From Halopseudomonas bauzanensis (GTDB lineage Bacteria > Pseudomonadota > Gammaproteobacteria > Pseudomonadales > Pseudomonadaceae): DNA of 64,000 bases. The stretch lies in contig NZ_FOUA01000002.1 of NCBI RefSeq assembly GCF_900114735.1, positions 62,001-126,000 on the forward strand. Direction: 5' to 3'. Below are positions 1-10,600 of the stretch, piece by piece (position 1 is the stretch's first letter; the number at the start of each line of letters is the position of its first letter). The translations under genes and the position numbers were made by a program. Below the pieces are notes generated by a model. That model had not been told where the DNA came from. It searched no databases and saw only the letters and a list, made by a program, of their open reading frames with translations.

Positions 1-722
1 TCGCCCAACTGCAGGGCGATGTTCAGAATACCCTCGTTGCGCCCGCGCAGAATCGCCAACGCCCGGTGCGACGGCACATTGCGCAGCGGCTCGTCATACT
101 CGAAGTAGTCACGGAACTTGGCGCCCTCCTGCTCCTTGCCGGTCACCAGTCGGGACACCACCCGGCCGTCCTGGCGCAGGGCCTGACGCAGCCGTTCGAG
201 CAAACGGGCATCCTCGCTGAAACGCTCCATGAGAATGTACTTGGCGCCGTCCAATGCAGCCTTGGTATCGGCCACACCCTTGTCGGCGTCAACAAAGTCG
301 GCAGCCAGTTGTTCGGGATTCAGGTTCGGATCGGCATACAGCTGCTCGGCCAGCGGGCCGAGGCCGGCTTCCAGGGCAATCTGGCCCTTGGTGCGGCGCT
401 TGGGCTTGTAGGGCAGGTACAGATCTTCCAGGCCGGTCTTGGTCTCGGCCTGGCGGATGTCGCGCTCCAGCTCGGGGGTCAGTTTGCCCTGCTCGCCGAT
501 GCTTGCCAGAATGCTCTGGCGGCGCTCCTCCAGCTCGCGCAGATAGCGCAGCCGTTCCTCGAGGTAGCGCAACTGGGTATCATCCAGGCTGCCGGTCACT
601 TCCTTCCGGTAGCGAGAGATAAAGGGCACGCTGGCGCCCTCGTCGAGCAGGCCGACGGTCGCGGTCACCTGTTCGGGGCGCACCGCCAGTTCGGTAGCGA
701 TACGCGAGGCAATACTGTCCAT
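1..722 (-). CDS. tex: Tex-family RNA-binding transcription accessory protein, N-terminal part
   Basis: The N-terminal 240 residues are visible; the gene runs off the left edge, so the C-terminal YqgF-like, helix-hairpin-helix and S1 RNA-binding domains are not seen. The protein begins [19 protein letters not shown], and a segment reading [17 protein letters not shown] followed by [16 protein letters not shown] matches the signature N-terminal helical region of Tex. Tex proteins bind nucleic acid and affect transcription and expression of virulence or stress genes; the biochemical mechanism is incompletely known. The ATG at 722 is divergent from ompR, and tex next to ompR/envZ is a usual Pseudomonas neighbourhood. 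The family assignment is firm. The function rests on family knowledge. Confidence 0.93.
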   Translation of the reverse strand, partial: MDSIASRIATELAVRPEQVTATVGLLDEGASVPFISRYRKEVTGSLDDTQLRYLEERLRYLRELEERRQSILASIGEQGKLTPELERDIRQAETKTGLEDLYLPYKPKRRTKGQIALEAGLGPLAEQLYADPNLNPEQLAADFVDADKGVADTKAALDGAKYILMERFSEDARLLERLRQALRQDGRVVSRLVTGKEQEGAKFRDYFEYDEPLRNVPSHRALAILRGRNEGILNIALQLG

Positions 723-914
723 GGCTAGATATCCACATCGATCATTTCAGACGCGGCAGTATAACCGAGTCGCCGCCGCGGGATGCAGCCCGGTCCCCCG
801 ACGATGGCCATCGGTTAGTCCATCGCACCGGGGGAAACCTCTTGTAACAATGGCCAGCTCCCGCGACAACTGGCATCAGCGACAATACATTTCTTCGAAA
901 AAGGTGGTGGCCCT

Positions 915-1637
915 ATGAGCAATGAAGGCGAAAAAATACTGATCGTGGATGACGACGCGGGCCTGCGTCGCCTGCTGGAGCGTTTTCTCAGCGAGCAAGG
1001 CTATCGCGCCCGCGCGGTGGAAAATACCGCGCAGATGGATCGCCTGCTCGACCGCGAGCTGTTTTCGCTGATCGTGCTGGACCTGATGCTGCCTGGTGAA
1101 GACGGCCTCAAGGCCTGCGCCCGCCTGCGTGAACGGGGCACCACCACGCCCATCATCATGCTCACCGCCAAGGGCGATGAAACCAGCCGCATCCAGGGCC
1201 TGGAGATGGGCGCTGACGATTATCTGCCCAAGCCCTTCAACCCTCGCGAACTGGTAGCCCGGATCAAGGCGGTGCTGCGCCGCCAGGCGCCGCAGATTCC
1301 CGGCGCGCCCTCAGCCGATGACAACGAAGTGACCTTCGGCGACTTCGTACTCAGCCTGGCCACCCGCGAACTCAAGCGCGGCGATGAAGTGCATATGCTG
1401 ACATCCGGTGAGTTCTCCGTACTCAAGGCGTTGGTGCACCATCCACGGGTGCCCCTGACCCGCGACAAGCTCATGCAACTGGCCCGCGGTCGTGAATGGG
1501 ATGCGCTGGAACGCTCCATCGATGTGCAGATCTCGCGCCTGCGCCGTCTGCTCGAACCCGATCCTTCCAAGCCGCGCTATATCCAGACAGTCTGGGGAGT
1601 TGGCTACGTCTTCGTGCCGGATGGCCAACAACAGTGA
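915..1637 (+). CDS. ompR: Response regulator OmpR
   Basis: A 240-residue OmpR/PhoB-class response regulator. The receiver domain occupies about residues 7-120 with the acidic pocket D12-D13, phospho-acceptor D56 (LDLMLPG), T84 and K106 (KPF). A winged-helix DNA-binding domain fills the C-terminus (about 140-235), ending in the typical WGVGYVFVPD. An AGGTGG ribosome-binding site sits about 7 bases before the ATG. The cognate kinase gene starts on this gene's stop codon (GTGA overlap), so the two are co-transcribed and probably translationally coupled. It is expected to be phosphorylated by EnvZ and to control envelope or osmotic-response genes. The 192-bp gap to the divergent tex must hold both promoters; I see no clear consensus there. 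Confidence 0.95.
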   Translation: MSNEGEKILIVDDDAGLRRLLERFLSEQGYRARAVENTAQMDRLLDRELFSLIVLDLMLPGEDGLKACARLRERGTTTPIIMLTAKGDETSRIQGLEMGADDYLPKPFNPRELVARIKAVLRRQAPQIPGAPSADDNEVTFGDFVLSLATRELKRGDEVHMLTSGEFSVLKALVHHPRVPLTRDKLMQLARGREWDALERSIDVQISRLRRLLEPDPSKPRYIQTVWGVGYVFVPDGQQQ

Positions 1638-2944
1638 AGGGCGGCCCCGGCTGGCATCCGCTGCTGCCACGCAGCTTCTTTGCCCGCACTCTGCTGCTGG
1701 TACTGCTGGTCACGCTGTTTTCCAAGATCCTCACCCTGCTCTACCTGATGAGCAACGAGGACCTGTTGGTCGATCGCCAGTACAGCCACGGCACCGCCAT
1801 GCTGGTACAGGCCTACTGGGCCAGTGGCCCCGAGGCCCGGGCCGATATGCAGGCGCTCTCCGGCATGGAGCTGATACACGAAAGCCTGGTGCCCCCGGGG
1901 GAAATCCATTGGCCCTATTCCGGCGTGTTCACCAATCAGCTGCGTGATGAGCTGGGTGACCGTACCCAGATTCGCGTACAGACCGTGGACCAGCCGGCGA
2001 TTTGGGTACATCAGCCGAGCTACGGCGATCAGTGGTTGAAAGTGCCGCTGTACGCTCATCCACTGCGCGGTCACCGGATCTGGCTGGTGGTCAGCTGGTT
2101 GAGCCTGATCGGCATGCTCTCCACTGGCGCCGCCTGGATTTTCGTGCGCCAGCTCAACCGGCCGCTGAAGGTGCTGGAACGCGCCGCCCAGCGCATCGGC
2201 CAGGGCCACAGCGTGCGACTGCTGGATACCAGCGGCCCGGCGGAGATTGCCGAGGTGTACCGCGCCTTCAACCAGATGGCTCAGGATGTCGAGCAGGCCA
2301 ACAATGACCGCGCTTTGCTGCTGGCCGGGGTGTCCCATGACTTGCGCACCCCGCTGACCCGCATGCGCCTGTCCACCGAGCTGATGTCCGGTGTCGAACC
2401 CGAACTGACCGACGGGATGATCCGCGATATCGAAGACATGGACGCGATTCTCGATCAGTTCATGGCCTATATCCGTGACGGCAGCGCCGAACCCATCGAG
2501 CCCTGCGATCTGAACGAGTTGATTCGCGAGGTGGTCGCGCCGGTCAACGTCAACGAGGATCTGGTGCGGCTATGGCTGGATCCGATTCCGGATCTGGCGC
2601 TGCGGCGGTTGTCGATCAAGCGGCTGTTGACCAACCTGGTGGAGAACGCGCTGAATCATGGCGGCACCGGGGTGGAGGTCTGCAGCTATCTGGAGCAGAG
2701 CGCCATTCAGCCCTGCGTGGTGGTGAGTGTGCTGGACCGCGGCCCGGGCATTGATCAAAGTGAAGGCGAAGACCTGTTCACGCCGTTCATTCGCGGCGAC
2801 CGGGCGCGCTCCACCAAGGGCACCGGCCTGGGTCTGGCGATCGTCAAGCGTATCGCCGACAGCCATGGCATCAGCGTGCAACTGCTCAATCGCGCCGGCG
2901 GCGGTACCGAAGCGCGGCTGATGTTTCCGGTGCAGGTGGCCTGA
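1634..2944 (+). CDS. envZ: Sensor histidine kinase EnvZ
   Basis: A 436-residue membrane sensor kinase. I chose GTG at 1634 because it overlaps the ompR stop by four bases and gives a short cytoplasmic tail before the first membrane helix (about residues 14-32, ARTLLLVLLVTLFSKILTL). A periplasmic loop follows, then a second helix near residues 155-175 and a HAMP segment. The dimerisation/phosphoacceptor motif is VSHDLRTPLTRMRL with H235. The ATPase domain shows the N box (NLVENALNHGG), G1 box (DRGPGID) and G2 box (GTGLGLAIVKR). It autophosphorylates and transfers phosphate to OmpR at the inner membrane. The signal sensed cannot be read from the sequence. Confidence 0.94.
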   Translation: MKGGPGWHPLLPRSFFARTLLLVLLVTLFSKILTLLYLMSNEDLLVDRQYSHGTAMLVQAYWASGPEARADMQALSGMELIHESLVPPGEIHWPYSGVFTNQLRDELGDRTQIRVQTVDQPAIWVHQPSYGDQWLKVPLYAHPLRGHRIWLVVSWLSLIGMLSTGAAWIFVRQLNRPLKVLERAAQRIGQGHSVRLLDTSGPAEIAEVYRAFNQMAQDVEQANNDRALLLAGVSHDLRTPLTRMRLSTELMSGVEPELTDGMIRDIEDMDAILDQFMAYIRDGSAEPIEPCDLNELIREVVAPVNVNEDLVRLWLDPIPDLALRRLSIKRLLTNLVENALNHGGTGVEVCSYLEQSAIQPCVVVSVLDRGPGIDQSEGEDLFTPFIRGDRARSTKGTGLGLAIVKRIADSHGISVQLLNRAGGGTEARLMFPVQVA

Positions 2945-2992
2945 GCGCAGCGGGCACTGAGGATGCGGGAGTCAAGCCCCACCTGAGCCATC

Positions 2993-3103
2993 CATGCCTG
3001 TCTGCTGCATGTGGAGCAAAGCCTCTGTTGCCAGGGATGGCAACAGGGAGCCTACAGGGACGTATTCACGGCGTCTTTGCGGAACATGCAGCAGACAGGC
3101 ATG
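2993..3103. repeat. Nested inverted-repeat intergenic element
   Basis: A perfect 20-bp inverted repeat has arms at 2993-3012 and 3084-3103. Inside it is a second perfect hairpin, CTGTTGCCA/TGGCAACAG, at about 3022-3043. The element fills the gap between the envZ and chpC stop codons, two convergent genes. Transcribed, it would fold into a long stem capped by a smaller stem. It could act as a bidirectional terminator or be a non-autonomous palindromic repeat of the kind common between Pseudomonas genes. No second copy was found in this window. Confidence 0.7.
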
Positions 3104-3149
3104 CTGCACGAACCAACAACAGAGCGAAGGCTCCTAGCGGGGCTGCCCG

Positions 3150-3620
3150 TTATTCCGCCGGCAGCACGCCGGCCTGCGCCAATGCCTGCTCGATAGCCGC
3201 CAGGTCGGGAATCAGCAGGGTTTCCGCTTCATCGGCCAGTCGCACCGGCTGGCTGACGAACTCGCTGGCGCTGCCCGCCGCGTCGATTTCCCCACGGATG
3301 ATCTTCTTCGAGCGCGGGATACCACGTACCCGCATGGCGATAAAACTCGAACCCGCACGCCCACCCACCGCATTCAACACCAGGCTGCGCGGCGCCTGGG
3401 GCGGCTCCGCGGCGGGCTGGCCGAGCAGGACTTCGGGGTCAATCAGCGGTACCCGCTGGTCACGCCACAGTATCCAGCCGAGGAACCAGGCCGGCCCGTC
3501 ATTCGCCGGCTGGCTGAGGCGATAGCCGACCAGTTCCGCCACCGCCACGTTGGGCAGCAACAGCGGTTGCCCGGCCAGGGGAACAATCAGGCCATTCAAG
3601 CTTTCCAGTGCATCTGTCAT
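3150..3620 (-). CDS. chpC: CheW-like adaptor ChpC
   Basis: A 156-residue CheW-domain protein, the last gene of the Chp chemosensory cluster. The CheW fold is recognised from the hydrophobic pattern LIVPLAGQPLLLPNVAVAEL near the N-terminus and the segment RDQRVPLIDPEVLLG. It lies 30 bases downstream of chpB on the same strand. In Pseudomonas aeruginosa ChpC is the second CheW-like adaptor of the Pil-Chp system and is linked to responses to some surface-related stimuli, while PilI is essential for basal twitching. The chpD (AraC) and chpE genes found after chpC in P. aeruginosa are absent here. Confidence 0.85.
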   Translation of the reverse strand: MTDALESLNGLIVPLAGQPLLLPNVAVAELVGYRLSQPANDGPAWFLGWILWRDQRVPLIDPEVLLGQPAAEPPQAPRSLVLNAVGGRAGSSFIAMRVRGIPRSKKIIRGEIDAAGSASEFVSQPVRLADEAETLLIPDLAAIEQALAQAGVLPAE

Positions 3621-3650
3621 CGCATTATTCCTCTCACTGCGCGCCGTGCC

Positions 3651-4610
3651 TCAGGCATCCGCCGCACGTTCCTGTTCTAGCCATTGTTGCAGGGCGGCGG
3701 CCAACTCGTCGGGCGAGCCATCGCGACTGCTGTAGCCGGCTGTTCGCACGGCCTGGGGCATGGTTGAGCAGGCGGCACTGGCCGCGCTCTGCGTCCAGAC
3801 TTCCATCCCCTGCCGACGCAGCCGACCGCAGGCGGCCACGCCATCCTCACCCATACCGCTGAAAATGATCGCCCCGCAGTGCGGCGCGAAGGTTCTGGCC
3901 AGCTCATCGAGTAAGGTTTCTATCGCCGGCTGATAGGCGCCGGGCCAGGGCTGTTCCTGCAGTTGCACCTGGCCTTCTGCACCAAAATGCAGCATCCGGC
4001 CGATCGGCGCTACCAGCACCTCACCATGCTGCAACTGGCTACCTTCCGTGCAGTTGCGGATTCGCCAGGCATTCTGACGACCGAGTATATGGGGCAACTG
4101 CGACTCGAAGCCGGCGTCGATATGTTGCGCGTAAACAAAGGCCACCGGCGCCTGCGCCGGCAGCACATCCAGGAACTGCTTGACCGCTGCCGGGCCGCCC
4201 AGCGACGCACCCAGCAGCCATACGCAGCGACGGCTGACGGGCAGCGGCGTCGGCACCAGCCGTACCGGCGGTGCCTGCGGCGCGTCACCCAGCAGCGCGC
4301 TGAGTTTCTGTAACAGCCGGCGCTGCCAGCGGACATGATCCTCGTGTTCGGGCGGCGGTATCTCCCCCGAGCCAAGCAGCACCGGTACCGGGCTGGATTC
4401 CAGTAACCAATCCGCCAGTGCTGATTCGTCTGGCATATCCAGTAGCCACAGATCCGCCACCACCTCGGTCAGTTCGCTGAGCTGGACCCGCTCCGGCGCG
4501 GTGTCGAAGACCAGTTGGTAGCCGAAGCCCTGGACCGCCTGGCCCAACGTCCGGCGCCCACGCTCACTGCTGACCAGCAGCGCGATGGTGGGCGCCTGGG
4601 CGTCAGTCAC
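3651..4610 (-). CDS. chpB: CheB-type methylesterase ChpB
   Basis: About 319 residues, predicted to demethylate or deamidate glutamates of the chemoreceptor PilJ, opposite in action to PilK. The C-terminal CheB domain carries the serine motif GASLGGPAAV, a histidine in AQHIDAGF and an aspartate in SGMGEDGVAA, which correspond to the catalytic triad. The N-terminal 110 residues look like a diverged receiver fold with one aspartate in LWLLDMPDE. I chose GTG at 4610, which overlaps the chpA stop; an in-frame TTG at 4619 is a less likely alternative. No ribosome-binding site is obvious, consistent with translational coupling to chpA. Confidence 0.88.
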   Translation of the reverse strand: MTDAQAPTIALLVSSERGRRTLGQAVQGFGYQLVFDTAPERVQLSELTEVVADLWLLDMPDESALADWLLESSPVPVLLGSGEIPPPEHEDHVRWQRRLLQKLSALLGDAPQAPPVRLVPTPLPVSRRCVWLLGASLGGPAAVKQFLDVLPAQAPVAFVYAQHIDAGFESQLPHILGRQNAWRIRNCTEGSQLQHGEVLVAPIGRMLHFGAEGQVQLQEQPWPGAYQPAIETLLDELARTFAPHCGAIIFSGMGEDGVAACGRLRRQGMEVWTQSAASAACSTMPQAVRTAGYSSRDGSPDELAAALQQWLEQERAADA

Positions 4611-7600
4611 GCAGCGCAACCAGGCTGTCGATAACCTCCAGCAGCTGGGTTTCCTGATAGGGCTTGCCGAGGTACTCGTTCACACCCAGGCTGCGCGCCC
4701 GTTCACGGTGCTTCTCGCCGGTACGCGAGGTGATCATGACAATCGGCAGGTCTTTCAGCCGCTCGTCATGGCGCACCAGTGTGGCCACTTCAAAACCGTC
4801 CATGCGCGGCATTTCGATATCCAGCAGCATGATGTCCGGTTGGATATCCTGCAGGCGCGCGATGGCGTCGACACCGTCCTTGGCGGTCACCACCTCCATG
4901 CCATGGCGCTCCAGCAGGCGGGTAGTCACCTTGCGTACGGTGATGGAGTCATCCACCACCATCACCAGCGTCGCACGGTGGGTCGGCGTCGCCCCCGCCG
5001 CGGCCCTTTCGGCAGCCAGTTGCTGCTGCGAAAGCAAGGCCTGCTGGGCACGGATCACCGCCAGCAGATCGAGAATCACCACGACCCGGCCATCACCGAG
5101 GATGGTCGCGCCGGAAATACCCGGCACGACCGCGAACTGCTTGCCGAGGCTTTTCACCACGATTTCCCGCGAACCGGCCAGGGCATCGACCTGCACCGCC
5201 ACGCTGTGATCGGTACCGCGCACCAGAATCACCGGCAGCGGCAGGCTGTGCCCGCTCAGCCTGGGCTGCTGGCCGGTGACCAGCAGGTCGCCGAGATAAC
5301 GCAGGTCATAGGACTTGCCGGCATAGTCGAAGGGCGGCGCATCCGGCGCATAGTAGGCTTCCAGCTCATAGCCGGACACCCGCACAATACCTTCGATGGT
5401 ATTCAGCGGAATGGCATACAGGTCTTCACCGGAATACACCATCAGCGCCCGGTTCACCGACACGGTGAACGGCAGGCGGATATTGAAGCTGGTGCCCTGG
5501 CCGGGCTCGGTGGCCAGGGTCATGCTGCCACCCAGCTGCTTGATCTCGGCATTGACCACGTCCATGCCGACCCCACGCCCGGAAATCTGCGTGATCTGCT
5601 GAGCGGTACTGAAACCGGCCTCAAGGATAAACTGCAACACTTCCTGGTCGGTCAGTGCCGCATCGGCGTCCATCAGTCCACGCTCGATGGCCTTGTCCCG
5701 CACCGCCTGCAGATCGACACCGCGCCCGTCATCGCTGAGGCGGATGACGATCTCGCTGCCCTCGCGGTGTACATCCAGGGTGACACTACCTGCCTCTGGC
5801 TTGCCTTCGGCCACGCGTAGCGCCGGCAACTCGATACCATGGTCGACCGCATTGCGCAGCATGTGCTCCAGCGGCCCCATCATGCGCTCGAGCACGCTGC
5901 GGTCCATCTCCCCTTCAGCGCTGCCCACCGCCAGATTGACCTGCTTGCCCAACTCCGAAGATACCTGGCGCACCACCCGACGCAGGCGTGGCAACAACCG
6001 CTCGAAGGGCACCATGCGGGTGCGCATGAGACCTTCCTGCAGTTCGGTATTGACCCGCGCCTGCTGCAGCAGCAGGGTTTCCGCATCGCGGCTGCGGGTG
6101 GCCAGGGTTTCCTTCAGGTCGAGCATGTCCGAGGCCGACTCGAATAGCGAACGCGACAACTGCTGCAGTTGGGAATAGCGGTCCATCTCCAGCGGGTCGA
6201 AGTCCTCGTAACCCTGCTCGATCTCTTCCTGGTGGCGTGACAGGATCTGCGCCTGGGTCTCCATGTCCAACCGGCGCAGCTGATCACGTACCCGCTCGAT
6301 GGTGCTTTCCATGTCGCTCAGGGTCTGGCTGATGTCGCTGACCTGTTGCTCGACGCGGCCGCGGAAAATGGACGTTTCACCGGCCAGGTTGACCAGATCC
6401 TCCAGCAGCCCGGCGGGTACCTTGATGGTTTCCTGTACCGCGCCACGGCTGTTGGTCTGCGCGGATTCCCGGGTGCCTTCCATTGCCTGTTGCAACAGCG
6501 CCCGGACCTCGGCCAATGACCGCTCCGGCGAGACCGACAGCGGCGCCGGTGCCGGCATAATGGGCGTGACCCACTCGCCGGCATCCTGATGTCCATCGGC
6601 CAACTGCTCAATCATCGTCTGCAGCTCGGCCAGCATTGCGCTCAGCTCGTCGGCCGGCGCCAGGGTAGCCTGCTGCAGCGCGGTTTCCAGCTGGCGCGCC
6701 TGCTCCGCCACAGCGGTGCGACCGGCCAGACGGGCACTGCCCTTGAGCGTCTGGATGCGGTGCAACAGCTCATCAGCTGCTGCCGGTTCGGCGTCGCGGC
6801 GCGCCAGCAGATCAGCGCATGGCTGCAGCAACTCCAGCGCCTCTTCGATGAACATGCCGAGCATGCCTGCTTCCGCCGAGGGGGTAGCGGGCTGCGGTGG
6901 TGTTGCGTCGGCCACCGGGGCATCAGCCACGTCAGCCCACTGCGGCGGTTGATCCGGCTGGGCACGGAAATCGCGAATCGCCCGGACCAACCGCATGCCG
7001 TCACTGATTGGCCGCCCCGCCACTACGCCTTCGACCATGTCGGTCAAGCTGTCCTGGCAGGCCAGCAACAGCTCCGGCAAGCCGTCGATCAGGCTGAAGC
7101 GCTGCGCTACCAAGCCTTCATAGACAAATTCCAGCTCGTGGGCGAGATCACCCACCGGGCGGATTTCAGCCATCCGCGCGCCACCCTTGAGCGTATGCAG
7201 ATCCCGCAACAGGGCATGCAGGGGGGCTTCGTTATCGGGTTCAGCCAGCCAGAACTGCAGGCTGGCTGCGGATGTATCCAGAATTTCCTGGGCTTCATCG
7301 AGGAAGATGTCCACCAATTCAGCGTCGGTACCGGCGTCCGCCGGATGCCAGGTGTCTGCTGCACCCTGGGCGATACTGCCGTCGAGCGCGGACACTTCGT
7401 CCATGCTGGGCGGGCTGATCTGGAACAGCGCCTGCAAGGCTGCCAGCTCATCAGCAGCCGGCTGCACATGCTGGTGCGCCGCTACCTGGTCCATCATGCC
7501 GATCAACCGATCATGGCCGCTGGCCAGACATGCCGCCACCTCGGCGGTGAAGGGCAGGCGCTGACCAATCAGCGCTTCGTGGACATCTTCCAGGCCCTGA

Positions 7601-10600
7601 CAAAGCTCGTCGATCGCCGGCAATTCGACTTCCACCGCGACCTCGGCCAATGCCCGCAGAGCACGGGCCAGGCCGGTATGGTCGATGGCGGCAACCGGCG
7701 GCCAATGCGCCAGTTCATCCACCGCATCCAGCAGCAAGTCGACGCCCTCGGTGAGGAAGATCGACAACAGACTGGCATCGGATGGCCCATCCAGATCGGC
7801 CCGGCTGTTGTCGCGTCGCTCCATGCCATCGCGGTAGATGGCGTCCAGCCGCTGCAGGAAGGCATCGGTGCCAGTAACCGGTTCGACCGAGGCGGCATCC
7901 GCCCGGTCCAGCCAGGCTTCGAGCATATTCACCGCGTCGCGCAGCAGCTCGATCACCGCCTGGTCGGCCGGAATCAAGTTGCCCTTGAAATCCTTGGTCA
8001 GTTTTTCCAGTGGCGTCGCCAGCACCGCGATCGGCTGGATACCGGCCATGTGCGCGCTGCCCTTGAGAGTATGCAGCGCACGTTGCAGGCTGTCGCTGAG
8101 CGGACACGGCAGTTGCTGTTCGCTCTTGTCGAGGAAGCCGTTGATCTGCTCGATATGGGCCTGGGTCTCGGCGCGGAAGATCTTCAGCAGTAGCGGGTCC
8201 AGCTCTGCCGTATCTGCCAGCTCACTAGTCGGCTGGTCGACCTCCGGCTCAATGGTGATTGGCCCATCAGTCGGTTCGCTCGGTTCAGCATCCACCGAAT
8301 AATCAGAGCCAGACGGCTCCAGCAGCGCTGCCATATCCGCAGGCTCGACGTCGGCTTGTTCGACCTCGGCCTGGACATCAGTTGCCAGCTCGGCTGCGAT
8401 TGTTTCAGATTCGAATTCCGCCTCGATTTCAGCAACTGGTTCGGCAGCCCAGTCTTCTGCCGGCTCGCCTGATTCTGTCGGCGACGACGGAGCGACGTCA
8501 TCAATGTCATCCAGCGCGGTCAGCTCCAGCTCCTCTATCGGCGGGAGGGCATCCATCGACTCGGCGGCCTCGGCCGGCTCCAGCTCTGCATCGGTAGACA
8601 GGATCTCCCGTTCGGCAGTCGGCAGACTGCAGGATTCGGTCTGGTCTTCCAGTACGGGCAGCGGTTCGCCACGAGACAGGGCATCAGCCTGTGCCGCCAA
8701 CTGCTCGACCTCCGGCAGGGTACGCTGATGGCCAGCGGCAAAATCATCCAGCAGGGTGGGGATCAGCGCGCGTACCGCATTGACCACCGTGAATACCGCC
8801 GGGCTGGCCTCGACGTTGCCATCGATGACCCGGTTGAGCATATTCTCGACCGACCAGGCCAGCTCGGCCAGGATCCCGGCACGCACCATACGACCGCTAC
8901 CCTTGAGGGTATGGAAGCCGCGCCGCACCTCGGTGCGGGCCGCCTTGTCCTGCGTGTCCGCCTGCCAGGCGGGCAGGTACTCATCGAAGCTGTCGAGCAC
9001 TTCGCCGACTTCCTCGATGAAAATCTCCATGAGCTCGGGGTCCAGCTCATCATCGTCTTCGGACGCCGCCACGGCTGGCGTAACAGGTACGACCGGGGCA
9101 ACGGGCTCGGGCGGCGTTTCCGCTGCGCAGTCCAGCGCCGCCAGTTGCTCCGGGCCATAACCGAGCGATGCCAGGCGCTCCTCGGCGACTGCAAGAATGC
9201 TATCGCCGCGGTCGGCATTATCCTCAGCCACCCGCTCCAGGTAGTAGTCGATGCTGGTAATGACATCGGCCAGCGCATCCAGCGCTTCCCAGTCGGGCAC
9301 CTTGCGCTCGCGCACTAACTGCTGGCTCAGGTACAGCCGGCAGGCGGCAACCGCGCCGGCGGCACGCTCCAGGGGCAACATGGCCAGTCCGCCGCGCACA
9401 CTGTTGAGCAGGTCATCCACCGGCTCCAGCTGGGCATGATCCCACTGCCCGGCGATAAAGGCATTGATCGCATCTCGGGTCTGTTCCAGCGCATTGCGCG
9501 CCTCCAGCACCACCTGTTGCTGCACCAGGAACATGTCCTGGGCGCCGGCCAGTTGCCGGCTCTGGCGATCATCTTCCTCGGGCTCGGTCGGGGTGCGATC
9601 CATGGCGAAGATGCCATGCAGGCTGGCTTCCACATAGAGCACGCCGCCGGCCACTTCCATCAATTGCGCATCACTCGGTGCGGTATCGGCGCGGCTCAGG
9701 ATCTCGACCCGCTCGACCTGCTCCTGTAGCACGCGCCGCGGCTGGCCAAGGCCCAGCACCGCCAGGGTGTCGGCAATACGTTTCATCGCCGGCAACAACT
9801 CTTCGAGCAGTTGGGGCGCGCGCTCGGTACTGCGCACGAACAGATCCAGACGCTCCTTGACCTGCAACAGCTCCTCATCCAGCGCCTGGGCAACCGAATG
9901 CATGGTGCCGCGGTCCGGCCCGACCATGCGGTTGTCGCTGGCTGCTGCCTGATCATCTTCGCGCCACAGCGACTGCAACTGGTATTGCTGTCTCAGCGCA
10001 GTCAGTCGTGGGCTGTCGCCGTTACTCTTGGCCACATAGAACAGCAGGTTGCGCAGCAATTCCGGAGCTGGCGCGCGGTCGGCGATGCTGGCGGTATCGT
10101 CCAGCAGTTGACGCAGCTCGCGGTCAGCCTGGCGCAGGAGCTGGCGGATAGCGGCGCCATTGTCGATCGAACCCGTCTCCAGCCCTTCCGCCACGCCAGC
10201 GAAAATACTCCACAGCTCGGCGAAACCGGTGCCTTGGAAAAGGTTCTCCAGACGGCCGAAGACCCGAACCAGTTGGTGGGCGCTGGCCGGTACGTTCTGT
10301 TCACGGATGATTGCCGCATGGGCGATCTGCATGGCCTGGCGCAGCTTGCGCAACTGCAGGGTCACCTGCTCGCTGGTGAAATCGACCTGCTGGGCTGCCC
10401 CGGCTGATCTGCCCGCGGCGAGGTCGGGGCTGAACAGGGCGTTTTCCGACAACAGCTTTTCGCCCCGCGCGGTGCGCATGTCGTTGAGCAGCGGCAGCAA
10501 CAGCAGCGGCAGGTCACGCCGACCACTCTGCACCCGGTCGAGGTAGGCTGGCATCTGCAGGATCGCCTGCATCAGCACTTCCAGCGCCTCGTTTTCCCGA

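Noticed and set aside
6589..8193. Long plus-strand open frame opposite chpA (also 4585-5820)
   Set aside because: It lies wholly antisense to the chpA phosphotransfer region, has the histidine/glutamine/arginine-rich composition of a shadow of a GC-rich gene, and resembles no family.
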